Source of the DNA: Filobasidium wieringae
Taxonomy: Eukaryota > Basidiomycota > Tremellomycetes > Filobasidiales > Filobasidiaceae
DNA length: 64,000 nt
NCBI GenBank assembly: GCA_001600055.1
Contig: BCIV01000006.1
Span: 186,001 to 250,000, forward strand
Direction: 5' to 3'
Below, one piece after another: positions 32,781 through 43,932 of the stretch. Made by a program: the position numbers and the translations under genes. The notes beneath the pieces are model-generated. The model saw only the letters and a program-made list of their open reading frames with translations. It had not been told where the DNA came from and did not search any database. The first letter of the stretch is position 1; each line of letters begins with the position of its first letter.

Positions 32781-35557
32781 CTACCGTCTAAGGCTCTCTA
32801 ATCCTCTGATCCTGATCATCGCTTCTTCATCACCTTCTCGTAAATTCAGAGCGTCGTCCCCGACGGCCATATCCCTGTATTTCTTCTCTACAGGTGGAGG
32901 GGTTGCTGGTGGAGGGGGCGGGGGTTTGGCACCGTCCGATGTCAACGTGACGACACTGATAACAGTGAACACCAGGGCAGCGAGAATGGCTGTTCGGAAA
33001 GGCACGTGAGCAAGATGAACTCAGTTGTCGGGCGTCGTTGCACTTACCAATGGCTCGTCGAGTGGCATCCCATTTAGCCTGCTCGATCTCGGTCTTCAAG
33101 TCTCCGAGGGAGATCGTGAATTTGTTATTGATTTCCTATGATCAATGTCTATGCTTTAGTGAATTTATAGCGATATAGTGCATAGCGATACGAACCTCGA
33201 TGGATATCTCGTAAGCCTTCTGTTCACTTCTCGTCTCCCCCTTTCGGTTGTTCATGTCCATCTCGATGCTTCAGAAGGGAAACGGTCAGGTTACATACAT
33301 CTCGCTGGCTATGAAACCCGATCCTGACTTACTCATGTTTCAACCCCCCAACCTCCTCTTTCATCCTCTGACTAAGCGCATCCACCTCCCTCCTGATCAA
33401 ATTCGTCGCACTCCTCAGTGCCAACCCATCGTTCCTAGCCCTTACATTCAGCTCGGTTCTCAATTCGGAAAGCGCCGCCTTGAACAGGTAAGCCGCGTTC
33501 TCCACATCCTCCTTGTGCAGGAGATCGGTTTGCGCTCTCGTACTACGGGTCAATAAGAGCGATCTGACTGTCCTCATGAGGGAATGAGAGACGGGACTGG
33601 TGAACCCCGATTTTTCGAGGTGCGTCACGAAAGCGTGAGTGTCGAACGGATGAGCTGGGGTGGGATGATGAGGAATAGTAGTAGCTCCCGGGGAAATCCC
33701 CGCCCCAGGATTAGGTTCTTCCCCCTGCGCACTCGAGTTGGAATCGGCGTTATTGGCCGTAGTGTTGGTATTCCCATCGCCCCCGGTCCCACCCGAAGCA
33801 CTCCCTATGGTAGGCAAAGGCAGAGTCGTCAAAGGGTTCTGAAGACCTTCCATATCCACCTGCCCTGAATCTCCATTCGAGACCTGCTGTGCCATTCCAG
33901 CATAGGGATGATTACTCCTCCCCGCATTAATCGCGGCGGACTTGGTCTCTCCATTGATAGAAGCTGAGGAAGAGATGACCGCCGCCGCATCGATCACATG
34001 ATCGCTCCTTGGTTGTTGGTCTACATTACTGCCTGATGCGGTTTGAACGTATTCCGAAGAACCTTCTTTGTTGGTCGAAGCGGGTTCGATGATGTAAGGT
34101 TGTTTATCGCCAGAAGGACCGGGAGCGAAGATCGTCACGTTCCTCCTGCCCGTTAATCCCTCGATCCTTCCCGACCTAGAGCTGGACCTCGATGCGGTCA
34201 TTGTGGAGAACGATCTTGTCCCCCCCAACCCGTTGTTCATAGGAAAAGGAATCTTCCCATGCCCACCTCTCTGTCCGGCCCCTCGTTCCTTTTCCCAGCT
34301 GAGCGGCATGACGACCTCTTCCCCATCCTCCGCTTTATCCAACCCGATCCATCTTCTCATCTCCTTGGTATCCACTATCCCCTTGACATGAGGATGTTCG
34401 ATCGTCCTCAAGATACATTCTGCCACTTGGTCCACGTGAATGGGAGGGACCGATAACGATGAAGAGAGGGAAGACAGGGTTTTCAGTGGGAAGGGGGATG
34501 GTTTTGGGTTCAAGAGGTTGGAGGACGAAGTTCGTGGGAAGAGGGAGAAGGGAAGATGATTGGAAAGGGTAGAAGTGATGTCCAATAGAACGGCGGGGAG
34601 GGTAGATAAAGGTCTTTCATGAGGATGATACATCAATCCTATTCCGCAACACAGATGATCAGCCTCGTTCGCCCTATAACTTTTCGTTCTCGACTTACCA
34701 GGCCTGACATAAACCCCTCTAGCTCCCTTCCCTCCTCCGCCCCCCATCTCACTCTTGTATTCCCAGATCAAACGCTCGATTGCCCTTTCTGCCTCGCGTT
34801 TGGTCTCGACGTAGCGGGGGGAGACGATCGGGGTGAATATATTCTCCGCTGATACGTATACGAAAGGTTTATCGAGGTTTGTGGTGGGGGATGAACGGAG
34901 GATTGATAGAAGCGTTTGGAGGACGGTTATAGCTTATAAATTGAGATTTTAGATAAGTGGGACGGATCTCGAAAGCTGGGATGGCGGTAAGAGCTCACCT
35001 GAATCGCGATTCATAGCTTCGAACCCATCTTTCTTGTTCTTCCCCTCCATCCCTCTCATCAAAGGATTCTCCTCCCCCTCTTTCCCGCCCCCTATGACCT
35101 CTCCCAAGAGTCCCAGCCAATTCCCACTCCTCACATGTTTCTTATAATCCCCCTCCATCAAGATCCCGAGCGTATGAACGACCGCCGTGCTTTCCGCCAA
35201 AAGATGCTCATACTCGGCTGGCCGGAAGGCAGAGGCTTTGTTCCAGGTCACATGATTCGTCCAGGCTCTTTTGTGTCCTGCAGGAGTCACTGCTGGTTTT
35301 CCTGATGAGCTGGATGAATGCGGCGGTGTTTAGTTGAGATTGATCGATCGATCGTTGAGAGGGTAAGGGGGGTTTAGTTACCTGATGCTAGAGACTGACC
35401 AGCCTCTTGCTACAGCCGCACGACAAACAGCCGATCCTGACGATAATGACCATATACTATATCAGATATACTAGCTGGAGAAGCGTTGTAGTTGCAGACG
35501 TGACATACCCAAGTACCCGTTCCCGCCTACCACAAGCAGTTTATGAATGGCCGACAT
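32781..35557 (-). CDS. Fusion: Coq11-like NAD(P) dehydrogenase and DUF1640 membrane protein
   Basis: Eight exons, 5' to 3': 35509-35557, 35382-35436, 34999-35309, 34699-34932, 33333-34638, 33196-33268, 33048-33135 and 32781-32989, giving 774 aa. Residues 1-~320: atypical SDR. LLVVGGNGYLG is the Rossmann glycine motif; VVHTLGILME, ENIFTPIVSPRYVETKREAE and VPPIHVDQVAECILRTI follow, as in Coq11/YLR290C-type proteins. About 321-545: a low-complexity linker. About 547-740: DUF1640 (Fmp32/MCUR1 type): PFDTHAFVTHLEKSGF, a long coiled coil, and a C-terminal membrane span (AILAALVFTVISVVTL). The junction lies inside the 1306-nt exon 5 with no stop. In-frame Met350 (34240) begins MNNGLGGTRSFST, which resembles a mitochondrial cleavage site. 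Confidence 0.82.
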
Positions 35558-35867
35558 TTCTGCTGTTCAGCGAGACCGATCGCGATGGCGAAAAAAGGCG
35601 GATTGTTTAGAAATCGATCAGCTATTGGACTGGGTTGCTCTGATGGTGCTGTGACGAGTATAACGTGCTTTGTTGTTCATCGAAATGGAGATGTTGGCTA
35701 TTGATCTTGAACCTCTGAAATGCGAGTTAGGGCGGTTACGATCGAAGCGCGGATGCAGATTTTTATCAATTCGAGCAGATCAAGTTTCGCAAAGCTGAAC
35801 GTTCTCGACTTGATTTACAGGTCGACACATCCATTTTCATCCAATTTATACCAACAAATCTTATATC
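35558..35867. promoter_or_regulatory. Divergent region, SDR-DUF1640 gene and mrd1
   Basis: 310 bp between divergent start codons. No gene or striking motif seen. Confidence 0.45.
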
Positions 35868-38499
35868 ATGTAAGCTCAAGGGTTCTCCTGTGATCGCTTG
35901 GTCGAAGTGTCCCGCTGAAAGAGCTCTCTTACCTCCCTCAGGTCGTCACGTCTCATCTTCCGAAATCTCCCAAACACCCTCGAAACCTCTTCCTTCAAAA
36001 CCCATCTGCTCCAACCCACACAACTCGCCGATACTACCCTCACAGATCTCAAACTAGTTTCCAAGAGGCGATTCGCTTTTGTCGGATACAAGGATGAGGA
36101 GGATGCCAAGCGAGCTAAAGAATGGTTCGATGGGACGTTTGTGGGGAGTGGCAAGATAAAGGTCGAGTTTGTTGATGATGAAGTGAGTCCACCTTGAAGG
36201 ATATCGAAATTCATTACCAGGGGTTCATTTTTCTCATACTCTTGTTTTACCTCGGCCATGTCAGACATTAGCAAAAAAACAAGGCAAATCTTTATCCTTC
36301 AAGCCAGCTCAGACGAAACAAGAATCAGAAAAACCTAAACCGAAGAGGAAGAACAAACAATTCGAAGAGTTCATCTCCGTCATGAAAGGTTCAGATGCCA
36401 ATGCCATCCCCGTCCCCGTTCCTGAACCCAAGGCGGATTCGGCCAGTGGGGCGGTACAGGTGGAAGATGTCAAGCAGGATGATACGGGTGATTTGGACGA
36501 TGCGGAATGGTTGAAAAGGAGACAGGCCGCAGTCGTCCCCGAATCGACAGGAGAACAGGGAGTGGGAGAATCTTCTGCCATGCAGGTGGATCATGACAAG
36601 CGTCTAGCCCCGGAAGAGATCCTCATTCGACAAACCCATCGACTTTTCCTTCGAAACCTCTCCTTTCATACTTCTACCGATTCCCTCCAATCCTATCTCT
36701 CGACTTACGGCCCCATCTCGGAGATCCACCTGCCTCTCTCTAAAACGACTAAAGAACCACTTGGAACGGCTTTTGTAAAGTTCGAGAATGCCGAGGACGC
36801 CGTCAAGGTATGGCAGGAAGTGGATGGGAGGACGGTCATGGGTCGTCTCATCCATGTTTTACCTGGAAGGGGGAAACCGGGTGAACAAGTCATCATCTCC
36901 CGATCAGGAAACGTTTCCGGCTCCCTCGGTGTGGAAGAGGTCGACTCCGGTACCCATGCCAACGATGGAGGGTTATTCGGAAAGGTTCTGGGTAAAGAGG
37001 AAGGGAAGAACGTCAAATCCGAAGTCGATAAGCGAAGAAAGACGGAGAGTAGTAAAGGATTGAACTGGGCTACTCTTTATATGAATAGCGATGCCGTCGC
37101 TTCTTCCGTAGCGGATCGAATGGGGATCAAGAAATCCGATATCCTCAATAGCGACGCGCTCTTACCGGAAGAGACCGAGGGGGAGGAGAGGAGGGGGAAA
37201 GAAGTCAACGGGGCCGTCAAGTTGGCATTGGCAGAGACGAGCGTGATAAACGAGACCAAAAAGTATTTCGAGACTCACGGAGTCATCTTGACTCGCCTGG
37301 AGGGTAGTTCGGACGTCGCGGAGGGGATGAAGGGGGGCAAGCGGACGATCGTTCCTCGTTCCAAGACGACGCTTTTGGTCAAGAACATTCCCTATGGGAC
37401 CACGCTGGATGTCCTTCGTGCGCTCTTTGAACCCTTCGGGACGCTGAAGAGAGCACTCATGCCCCCCGCTGGAACCTTGGCCGTGGTCGAGTTTGAGGAA
37501 GCGGCGGATGCTGCAGGTGCTTTCAAGGGGGTCAGTTATAAGCGTTTAGGAAACGCCGTCATTTACTTGGAAAAGGCTCCAGAGGGGTTGATGAGGGACG
37601 TAGGCGATATCGGTGTCGAAGAAGAAACCCGGGGGATTGAAGGGAACGAAGCGGCAGAGGTCTTGAAGCGTGTCGAAGCTGCCGCCGCTGCTACGGGGGG
37701 TGACAAGGAGGAAGAAGAACCCGTGACTGAAGCGGGATCTACGCTTTATGTGAAAAACTTGTCGTTCAACACCACGACCGAACGGCTGGAATCCGTCTTC
37801 TCCTCCCTTCCTTCCTTCAGCTTCGCAAGGGTTTCTACTAAACCTGATCCCAAGAACCCTGGAGCGAGGTTGAGCATGGGTTTCGGGTTCTTGGGTTTCA
37901 AGACGAAAGACGCGGCCAATAGGGCGTTGAAGGGGTTGAAGGGGTACAAGTTGGACGGACATCAGTTGGAAGTCATGTTTGCTCAGAGAGATAGGGAGGG
38001 TGATGAGGTCGAGGGTAAGAAGGGAGGAGCGAGCGAGGGGAAGAAGGGGAAGACGACAAAGATGATCGTCAAGAACGTGCCGTTCGAGGCGAGCAAGAAG
38101 GATATTCGGGACTTGTTCAGGTGAGTTTAAGACTGTCTGAAAGTCGGGCTATCAGAACAGCCACTGATTAGAACTATCTTTCACAGTGCCTACGGTTCCT
38201 TGAAATCCTGTCGAATTCCCAAGAAGCACAACTCTGGAGGAAGAGGTTTCGCTTTCCTGGACTTCACCACTCGAACAGAAGCAGAAGCAGCCATGGAAGC
38301 GCTCAAGCACACCCATTTGCTTGGAAGACATTTGGTCCTCGAGTGGGCTGCCGAAGAGGAATTTGCGGACAGGGAAGTCGAGAGGTTGAGAGAAAAGGCC
38401 AAGAGAGAGTTTGTCAAGGATGGCGATGGGTTGCCCAGTAAGAAGAGAAAGTTGGGGTTGAAGGACGGTTTGGCTGCTGACCAGGCAGACGAGGAGTGA
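35868..38499 (+). CDS. mrd1: Ribosome biogenesis protein Mrd1/RBM19 (five RRMs)
   Basis: Four exons: 35868-35869 (2 nt), 35942-36182, 36265-38120 and 38187-38499, giving 803 aa. The start codon itself is split: AT, a 72-nt intron, then G followed by TCGTCACGTCTC, yielding MSSRLIFRNLP. Five RRMs follow in order: RLIFRNLP (RRM1), RLFLRNLSF (RRM2), TLLVKNIPY (RRM3), TLYVKNLSF (RRM4) and KMIVKNVPF with RGFAFLDF (RRM5). Five RRMs with this spacing identify Mrd1, which binds the 35S pre-rRNA and U3 and is needed for early 18S cleavage. No other ATG gives RRM1 in frame with its usual short N-terminus, so the split start is the best model. Confidence 0.92.
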
Positions 38500-38878
38500 C
38501 GATGTCAGAACCCCTGATTGTGCTTGGTATAGTCTGTGTATGGTAGTCCCTGGGTGTTGTATGCTAGCTCTGTACCATATCGATCCGTCTGAAACGTTGA
38601 ACCTGACATGTTTTCGAGTTGAATCCATCGGGGACCGGAAGCGGAAACGTCATCGCGTAGTCCCAAGCTTGACCTCTGTCTCCTTTCCTCTTGGCTGCCA
38701 CACACCATCTGGTTCTCTCTGAAAGGTCACCTATCAGCAACTGGACCTGCATCTGCATATAGACCTGGTCTTTTTCCTCTCACGAAAGTAAATTCGAGAG
38801 TGATTCTTTTCGTCCGCTTCATCTCCAACCAGAAACTCTACCCCAGGACGGACCGAAAACACAGCTCAATCAGCCAAG

Positions 38879-40697
38879 ATGAAGGGGTTTATGAAAGCCG
38901 TCAACAGGTCAGTCATGGGTTGCACATAGTCATACAGGTATCTTCACTGACCCGGAAGTATATCCACTTTGATAGGACGCCTCACCAACTGACTACCCGA
39001 ATAGGGATGTCCAAGAGTCCGTTTCACCTTCCGCGTTCAAACCCGCAGTCAATATCCTTGCGCCTAACCCTCGCTTTCTCCTACCTTCTCCTTTCTCTGC
39101 AGAAACGACCGATCCAGAATTTGACGACTACAATCGCAAGTTCACCGCGATCGAAGCCGGAACAGAAAAGCTTCTTAAAGATTCGAGCGTCTTTAGAGAC
39201 GCCGTACAGACCTTGCTATACTCCGGATCAGGGTTTGCTAATTCCATTAGCACTCTGTTTGCTCCACTCGGAGCGGAGTATAATTTGGGAAGCAAGTTTC
39301 CTCAGTCTGAGACGACTATTCAAAATATCGCCAGCTACCAGTCTTTGATGGAGGATCTTCGAGGTCAGTCCCGAGAGAACGGAAAACATCTTTCTCGAGT
39401 CTTACTACTGTTATACGACCTCCTTTTCCTTGTTACATTCGCTTCGAACATATAGAAACTTTGAACCCAGAATTAGAACTCATCGATTCTCGTATCATCG
39501 TCCCAACCAAAGAACTACAAGACATCTGTAAACGAATCAGGAAGACCATCGTCAAGCGTGACCACAAGCTTGTCGATTTCGACAGGCATAACAATTCTCT
39601 CAACAAGTTGAGGGAGAAGAAGGAGAAATCTTTGAGTGATGAGAAAAATTTGTTCAAGGTGGGTTCTTACTTCTACCGTGGACATTGGAGCAAGATGATG
39701 AACTGACGTAATGTGATATTGGGTGTCTAGGTTGAACAGGATTTCGAAATCGCTTCGACTGAATACGAACACTGGAATTCCCTATGCAAGACCGAGCTAC
39801 CTTACTTCTTCCAGATGGCCGCTCGATTCGTTTCTCCCGTTTTCCATTCGTTCTACTACATGCAGTCAGTATCATCGGTCAATCCTCCCTTCGCTCAACT
39901 TGTCTGACGATTTTCTCGTCTTACGATGATAAACAGGTTGAACGTATTTTACTTGATGCAGGACAAGTTACAGTCTTATGCCGACGGGAAGTATGATCTC
40001 ACAAGGCAGGACTTTGAGAACATCTATCTCGATCAGCGAGGAGATGCGGCCGAGCAGATGGATCAGTTGACGATCACTAAACGGATGGTCTCCACTGGTC
40101 AGTTCTATTCTGAGCGGGATCGCTTCAGTCTACGATGGCTGACGGTAGTTTCATGACTTGCCTCTCCTAGCTAAATTGATGGCCACTCACAGAGCCGGAT
40201 CAATAAGTAGTAAACCCGGTCTCGGTCGCTCCACATCGACTACCTCTTCTATGGCCCCGGGATTAAACCGACAGACCTCTACCTCGAAGTATTCCCTCCC
40301 TCCCCCTGCAGCAGGAGGTGGGGTGGATGTGGTCGCAAACCCTCCTCCACCATACACGGCCGGGCAAAAGAGCGCTGCAGGTTTGACTTCGAGCGGAACG
40401 ATCAAGAAGGCTCCTCCACCCCCACCTCCTATGAAGAGAGGAGCATCGAACGTACCTCCTGCAGAGTACTGTACTGCTTTGTTCGATTTTGCCGCTCAGG
40501 TAAGTTCCAGGCTACCGGTTGAGGTCTACAGTGAAGCTGATCGTACTGATTGCATCCAGGCCGAAGGCGATCTCTCGTTCTCCGTCGGAGATCGCATTCA
40601 GGTCATTGAGCGTAGTGAATCTCAGGACGACTGGTGGACCGGTAGGGTTCATGGTCAGACCGGATCTTTCCCCGGTAGTTACACTCAGCTCGATTGA
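38879..40697 (+). CDS. rvs167: BAR-SH3 endocytic protein (Rvs167/amphiphysin type)
   Basis: Seven exons: 38879-38907, 39005-39363, 39456-39658, 39731-39864, 39937-40097, 40171-40499 and 40560-40697, giving 450 aa. N-terminal BAR domain (about 40-270): TTDPEFDDYNRKFTAIE, VKRDHKLVDFDRH and FYLMQDKLQSYA. The middle is Pro-rich (NPPPPYTAGQ, KAPPPPPPMK). A C-terminal SH3 follows (ALFDFAAQAEGDLSFSVGD, DDWWTGRVHGQTGSFPGSY). Rvs167 homologues bend membrane during endocytic scission and bind actin regulators through SH3. The N-terminus carries about 20 extra Pro/Leu residues before the BAR start, in frame, which may instead be an unrecognised intron. Confidence 0.92.
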
Positions 40698-41299
40698 GGG
40701 AAGCAGGGATTTGGTTTGGTTTGGATTCGATTCGATTGATATACTTAAACGGCTAGGTTCTTGTAGTAGCGGATTTCAAAACATGCATTGTGAATGACAC
40801 CCTTACGATCGGATCGCTTGGACTGCGTCTAAAGGGATATGGAGGTGTGCCTGAGAAGTTTCTCGACCATCGACCTTGTTGATCCGTAGAAACGAGCGAG
40901 GTTCCCGATAGAAGATTGCATGGCAGATTCTCTCGTTTGGCAGATCCTTGTGAGACAGTTCTTGTTCATTGGAAAGGTTAACGATTGACAAGATCGATAG
41001 TGTGGAGAGGAAAGGTGATAGCAGTTCTAAGGGGAGTTTATCGAAACATGTAATCGTTGAAATGCCATCAGCCTTTTCTACCCAATAGTTGTAAGTTGGA
41101 TACTGTGTTCTTAAGGTAGATGTAGATATGTGTGTGATAGAAAAGAGACTTGTGTCGGTAGACGAGCTGCTCTGTCGACCTCTCCAATAATATCTTCGAT
41201 TGTCGATAAGGAAAGGGGAGTATGCAAATGTCTGGCGGTCTATGATGCGTTGCGTCGTCTGTCCGTACTGTACAACATGTCGATCGGTTCTCATCGATA
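40698..41299. other. Convergent intergenic region
   Basis: 602 bp between the 3' ends of rvs167 (plus) and the small membrane-protein gene (minus). A 184-codon frame here lies beyond that gene's stop, in its 3' flank, and has no family features. No gene called. Confidence 0.5.
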
Positions 41300-41968
41300 T
41301 CAAGCAGCGACACTGACGCCCTCTTCTTGAAGCTTGACATCCCTCTTGGCCTTCCACTTTTTGATCTCAGTCTCGGTCGCAATGATCCCTTCCCTCGCTA
41401 GTTCGTTTCGTGCTTGTCGTCGCATATCGTTCTCTGATTCTCGTTGTTGCGATTCGAATCGTAGTAAGTACTTTTCTGCTCCGAATACCAAACCAGCGAC
41501 TAAGGGTTTACGTAGGTTCAGTATGATGAAGACATAGGGCACAAATTGACAGGAGACATACGGGTTGAGGAGGAGATTATGCTGAGGACGGATATCGCGT
41601 ATCAGTGGGCAATCCTTCAGAAGAGACAGCCAGTATCGCTCACAAAGCTTTCAGACCGATGGCTTGCCGGCTTTAATGAGAAAGGATCAATGATTAGCTC
41701 ATCCCCTATGGATCTGCGTGAGCGAGAACTGACCGGAAAGACGGCCATGTCAAATGTCCAAGAGTGACGAATAAGGAGGTATAGAGAGTATATTTGACCA
41801 TCCCCTGTGGATATTCGATAAACGTTCATCAACTTGCTTGCTTATAGTTATCGCACTACCGATGGAACTTGCTTCGATGGCACCTTTCTTCTGCAGCTCA
41901 TAAGCTCGCTCTTGATGCTCTAACCGCCTGCCTCTATCACCGTTGACAGGAGGACTAGTGGAAGCCAT
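41300..41968 (-). CDS. Small single-span membrane protein, four exons incl. 19/20-nt
   Basis: Exons, 5' to 3': 41860-41968, 41644-41662 (19 nt), 41562-41581 (20 nt) and 41300-41499, giving about 115 aa. The product starts MASTSPPVNGDRGRRLEHQE, has one hydrophobic span assembled from the small exons (IGLKAFIISSSTLAGLVFG), then a charged coiled coil (EKYLLRFESQQRESENDMRR) and a Lys/Glu tail. Chaining these pieces is the only way I found to give a continuous frame with a membrane span. The first donor could also be at 41869, dropping three residues. It may be a HIG1/Rcf2-related respiratory-chain assembly protein, from the HQERAYELQKKGAIEA pattern, but I am not sure. Confidence 0.6.
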
Positions 41969-42288
41969 GATATGGTTATTGAACGAGATTGGCAGGTGAC
42001 AAAATCAGACCGAGAAAGTTGACGAGAGGGAGAGCTATGCTTATGTAGGACCGTGACTAGTTTCTGTAGCTGTGGGTGAGGTGAAAAGTTGATAGAGATA
42101 TGACCAAGTTGTGGAATTAGCGATCTAATCCGAGATTCAAGCAATGCCGTAATCAGGTTTTGCAAGCGGTGGAGGTACCGAAGCAATTATCTTTGACATC
42201 GACCTGCACGATCATCATCACCCTATTCACGAAGTACAGCATCAAGGTTGACAGCGCAATCATAACCATTAGCTAGCTTGCATTCACT
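41969..42288. promoter_or_regulatory. Divergent region, small membrane-protein gene and rrp46
   Basis: 320 bp between divergent start codons; nothing else seen. Confidence 0.45.
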
Positions 42289-43325
42289 ATGGCTAGCTCA
42301 TCCACATTCAGACGAGATGACGGTCGATCCGCAACCGCAATGAGACAGCTGGGAATCGAGTTAGGAGGATTGTCCAAGAGCGATGGAAGTGCGAGATTCG
42401 GTTTCGGTCAGCACAGCGATAATTACTTCACTCGACACCCATCCAGCTACTAATCGCATTTCTGCATCCACAGGTGCAGAACAAGTTATTGCAGCATTCC
42501 ATGGCCCATCTGAGGCGGATAGGAGGGACGAACTGATAGATCGAGCGGCTTTACGGATAACGCATCGACCACTAGAGAGCATACCAGGTAGGCCTAACTC
42601 TAGCTCGATACGCTTTATAACTAGGAAACCAATTCGTATTTCCATCCCGTAGGCGTATCATCTAAAGCTCTTGCCTCAAACCTCGAATCCCTCTACCTCC
42701 CGCTCCTAAACGTACATGCATACCCTAAATCGACTTTCCACCTGACCCTGCAGAGCAACACCTCGGGCTCCTCATCCCTCAATCACACCTCCATGTCCGC
42801 CCGGGCCGCTAGCATAAACGCAGCGACCTTGGCGATCCTCGATGTAGGAAGCGTAGATGCTTCAGGCGTCGCTTTGGCCTGTTCCATCGCGGTCGTTCCT
42901 ACCAACCCAAAATCGCGATCTTACGACTTCTCCGCATCATATGTCACGCTAGACCCCATGCATGTGGATGGTATGGCAGGAGATGATGATGAGGAGGAGG
43001 ACGCAGAAGTGACGATGATTCTGGATCCAACGTGGGAAGAAGAAAAGATGGCTGTTAGTAAATTCGCAATCGCCTGGGCTTTTGGGAATGGTCTCAGTTA
43101 TGAGTCAGGAAAGGGAGATAACGCTCAGGCTGAATGCGTATATCTGGAGAGCGAAGGATCGTTCGATGATTTGCAGGCAAGCCCGGCCAGTACCAGAGTG
43201 CGATAGGAATGGGTTGACTAATTCCCGCTTGACTAAAACAGTTCCAAAAGGCTTTCACTGCTTCGAAAGCTGCTTGTGCGCAGATCCTTGCAGAAATAAG
43301 GCAGAAAGTCTCTGAAAGTAGATAA
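42289..43325 (+). CDS. rrp46: Exosome RNase PH-fold subunit (Rrp46 type)
   Basis: Four exons: 42289-42406, 42474-42587, 42653-43176 and 43242-43325, giving 279 aa. Splicing produces SDGSARFGFGAEQVIAAFHG, the first RNase PH strand block, and then ALRITHRPLESIPG. The core continues with AASINAATLAILDVG and ALACSIAVVP, typical of the family's second half. The last intron is GC..AG, and joining across it restores LQFQKAFTASKAACAQILAE, the expected C-terminal helix. The eukaryotic exosome ring subunits of this fold lack phosphorolytic activity. An acidic insert (DDDEEEDAE) lies in a surface loop. Rrp46 is preferred; another ring subunit (Mtr3) is less likely. Confidence 0.82.
43177..43241 (+). other. 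GC-AG intron in rrp46
   Basis: Donor CAG|gcaagc (identical at these bases to the sct1 GC-AG donor) and acceptor aaaacag. Splicing is needed for the C-terminal helix; reading through gives an early stop. Confidence 0.8.
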
Positions 43326-43932
43326 GAACAAATGTGTACAAACAGAAAAGTATAATCATCGATATCACAGATGTTGACCGAAATCAACGAGACGCGAGAC
43401 CACAGAGCTGAGGAAATCCACACCAAGCGATATGACTTACGGTTGAGGATTGAACAGGAAAGTGTACAACAAGACCAAGGGATCGAAAAGACTTGAGGGG
43501 GGATTTGATCGACTTACCTCATGGAATCGAGACTAGCCCACATGAAAGTAGAAGATTCGGATGTCGACAAGGCAACCCCAGCTTGATCCGTTTCATCTCA
43601 TCCTTGCTTGGCGTCCCCGATCCACGTCCTGTCACCTGTGAACAGGCAGACCCTCTTTCCCCCCTGTAATTTCGTTCTCATATCCGTAGATATCCTTCGA
43701 ACGCAAGACAGCATCTCTCTCAACTCAAGTTTACGACTTTCTCCGAAGATCAAATCTGGACGGGTCGGTCTCGAGCAGCGGCACTGAGGGAATCATCGAC
43801 ATGTCATCAAGGGGGAGGTTGAAGAAGACTGTCAACTAGGGTGATAGGTGGTTTGGGTTACAAGGATTCGTTCTTCTCGAGGCGCCCGCCCCACCGGTCT
43901 GCTCTCGAAACGATCGGATTCGTACGAGATGA
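43326..43932. other. Convergent intergenic region, rrp46 and rpl11
   Basis: 607 bp between two 3' ends. Nothing recognisable on either strand. Confidence 0.5.

Noticed and set aside
40803..41357. 184-codon minus frame downstream of the small membrane protein
   Set aside because: A different frame from the gene; lies mostly in its 3' flank, no family features.
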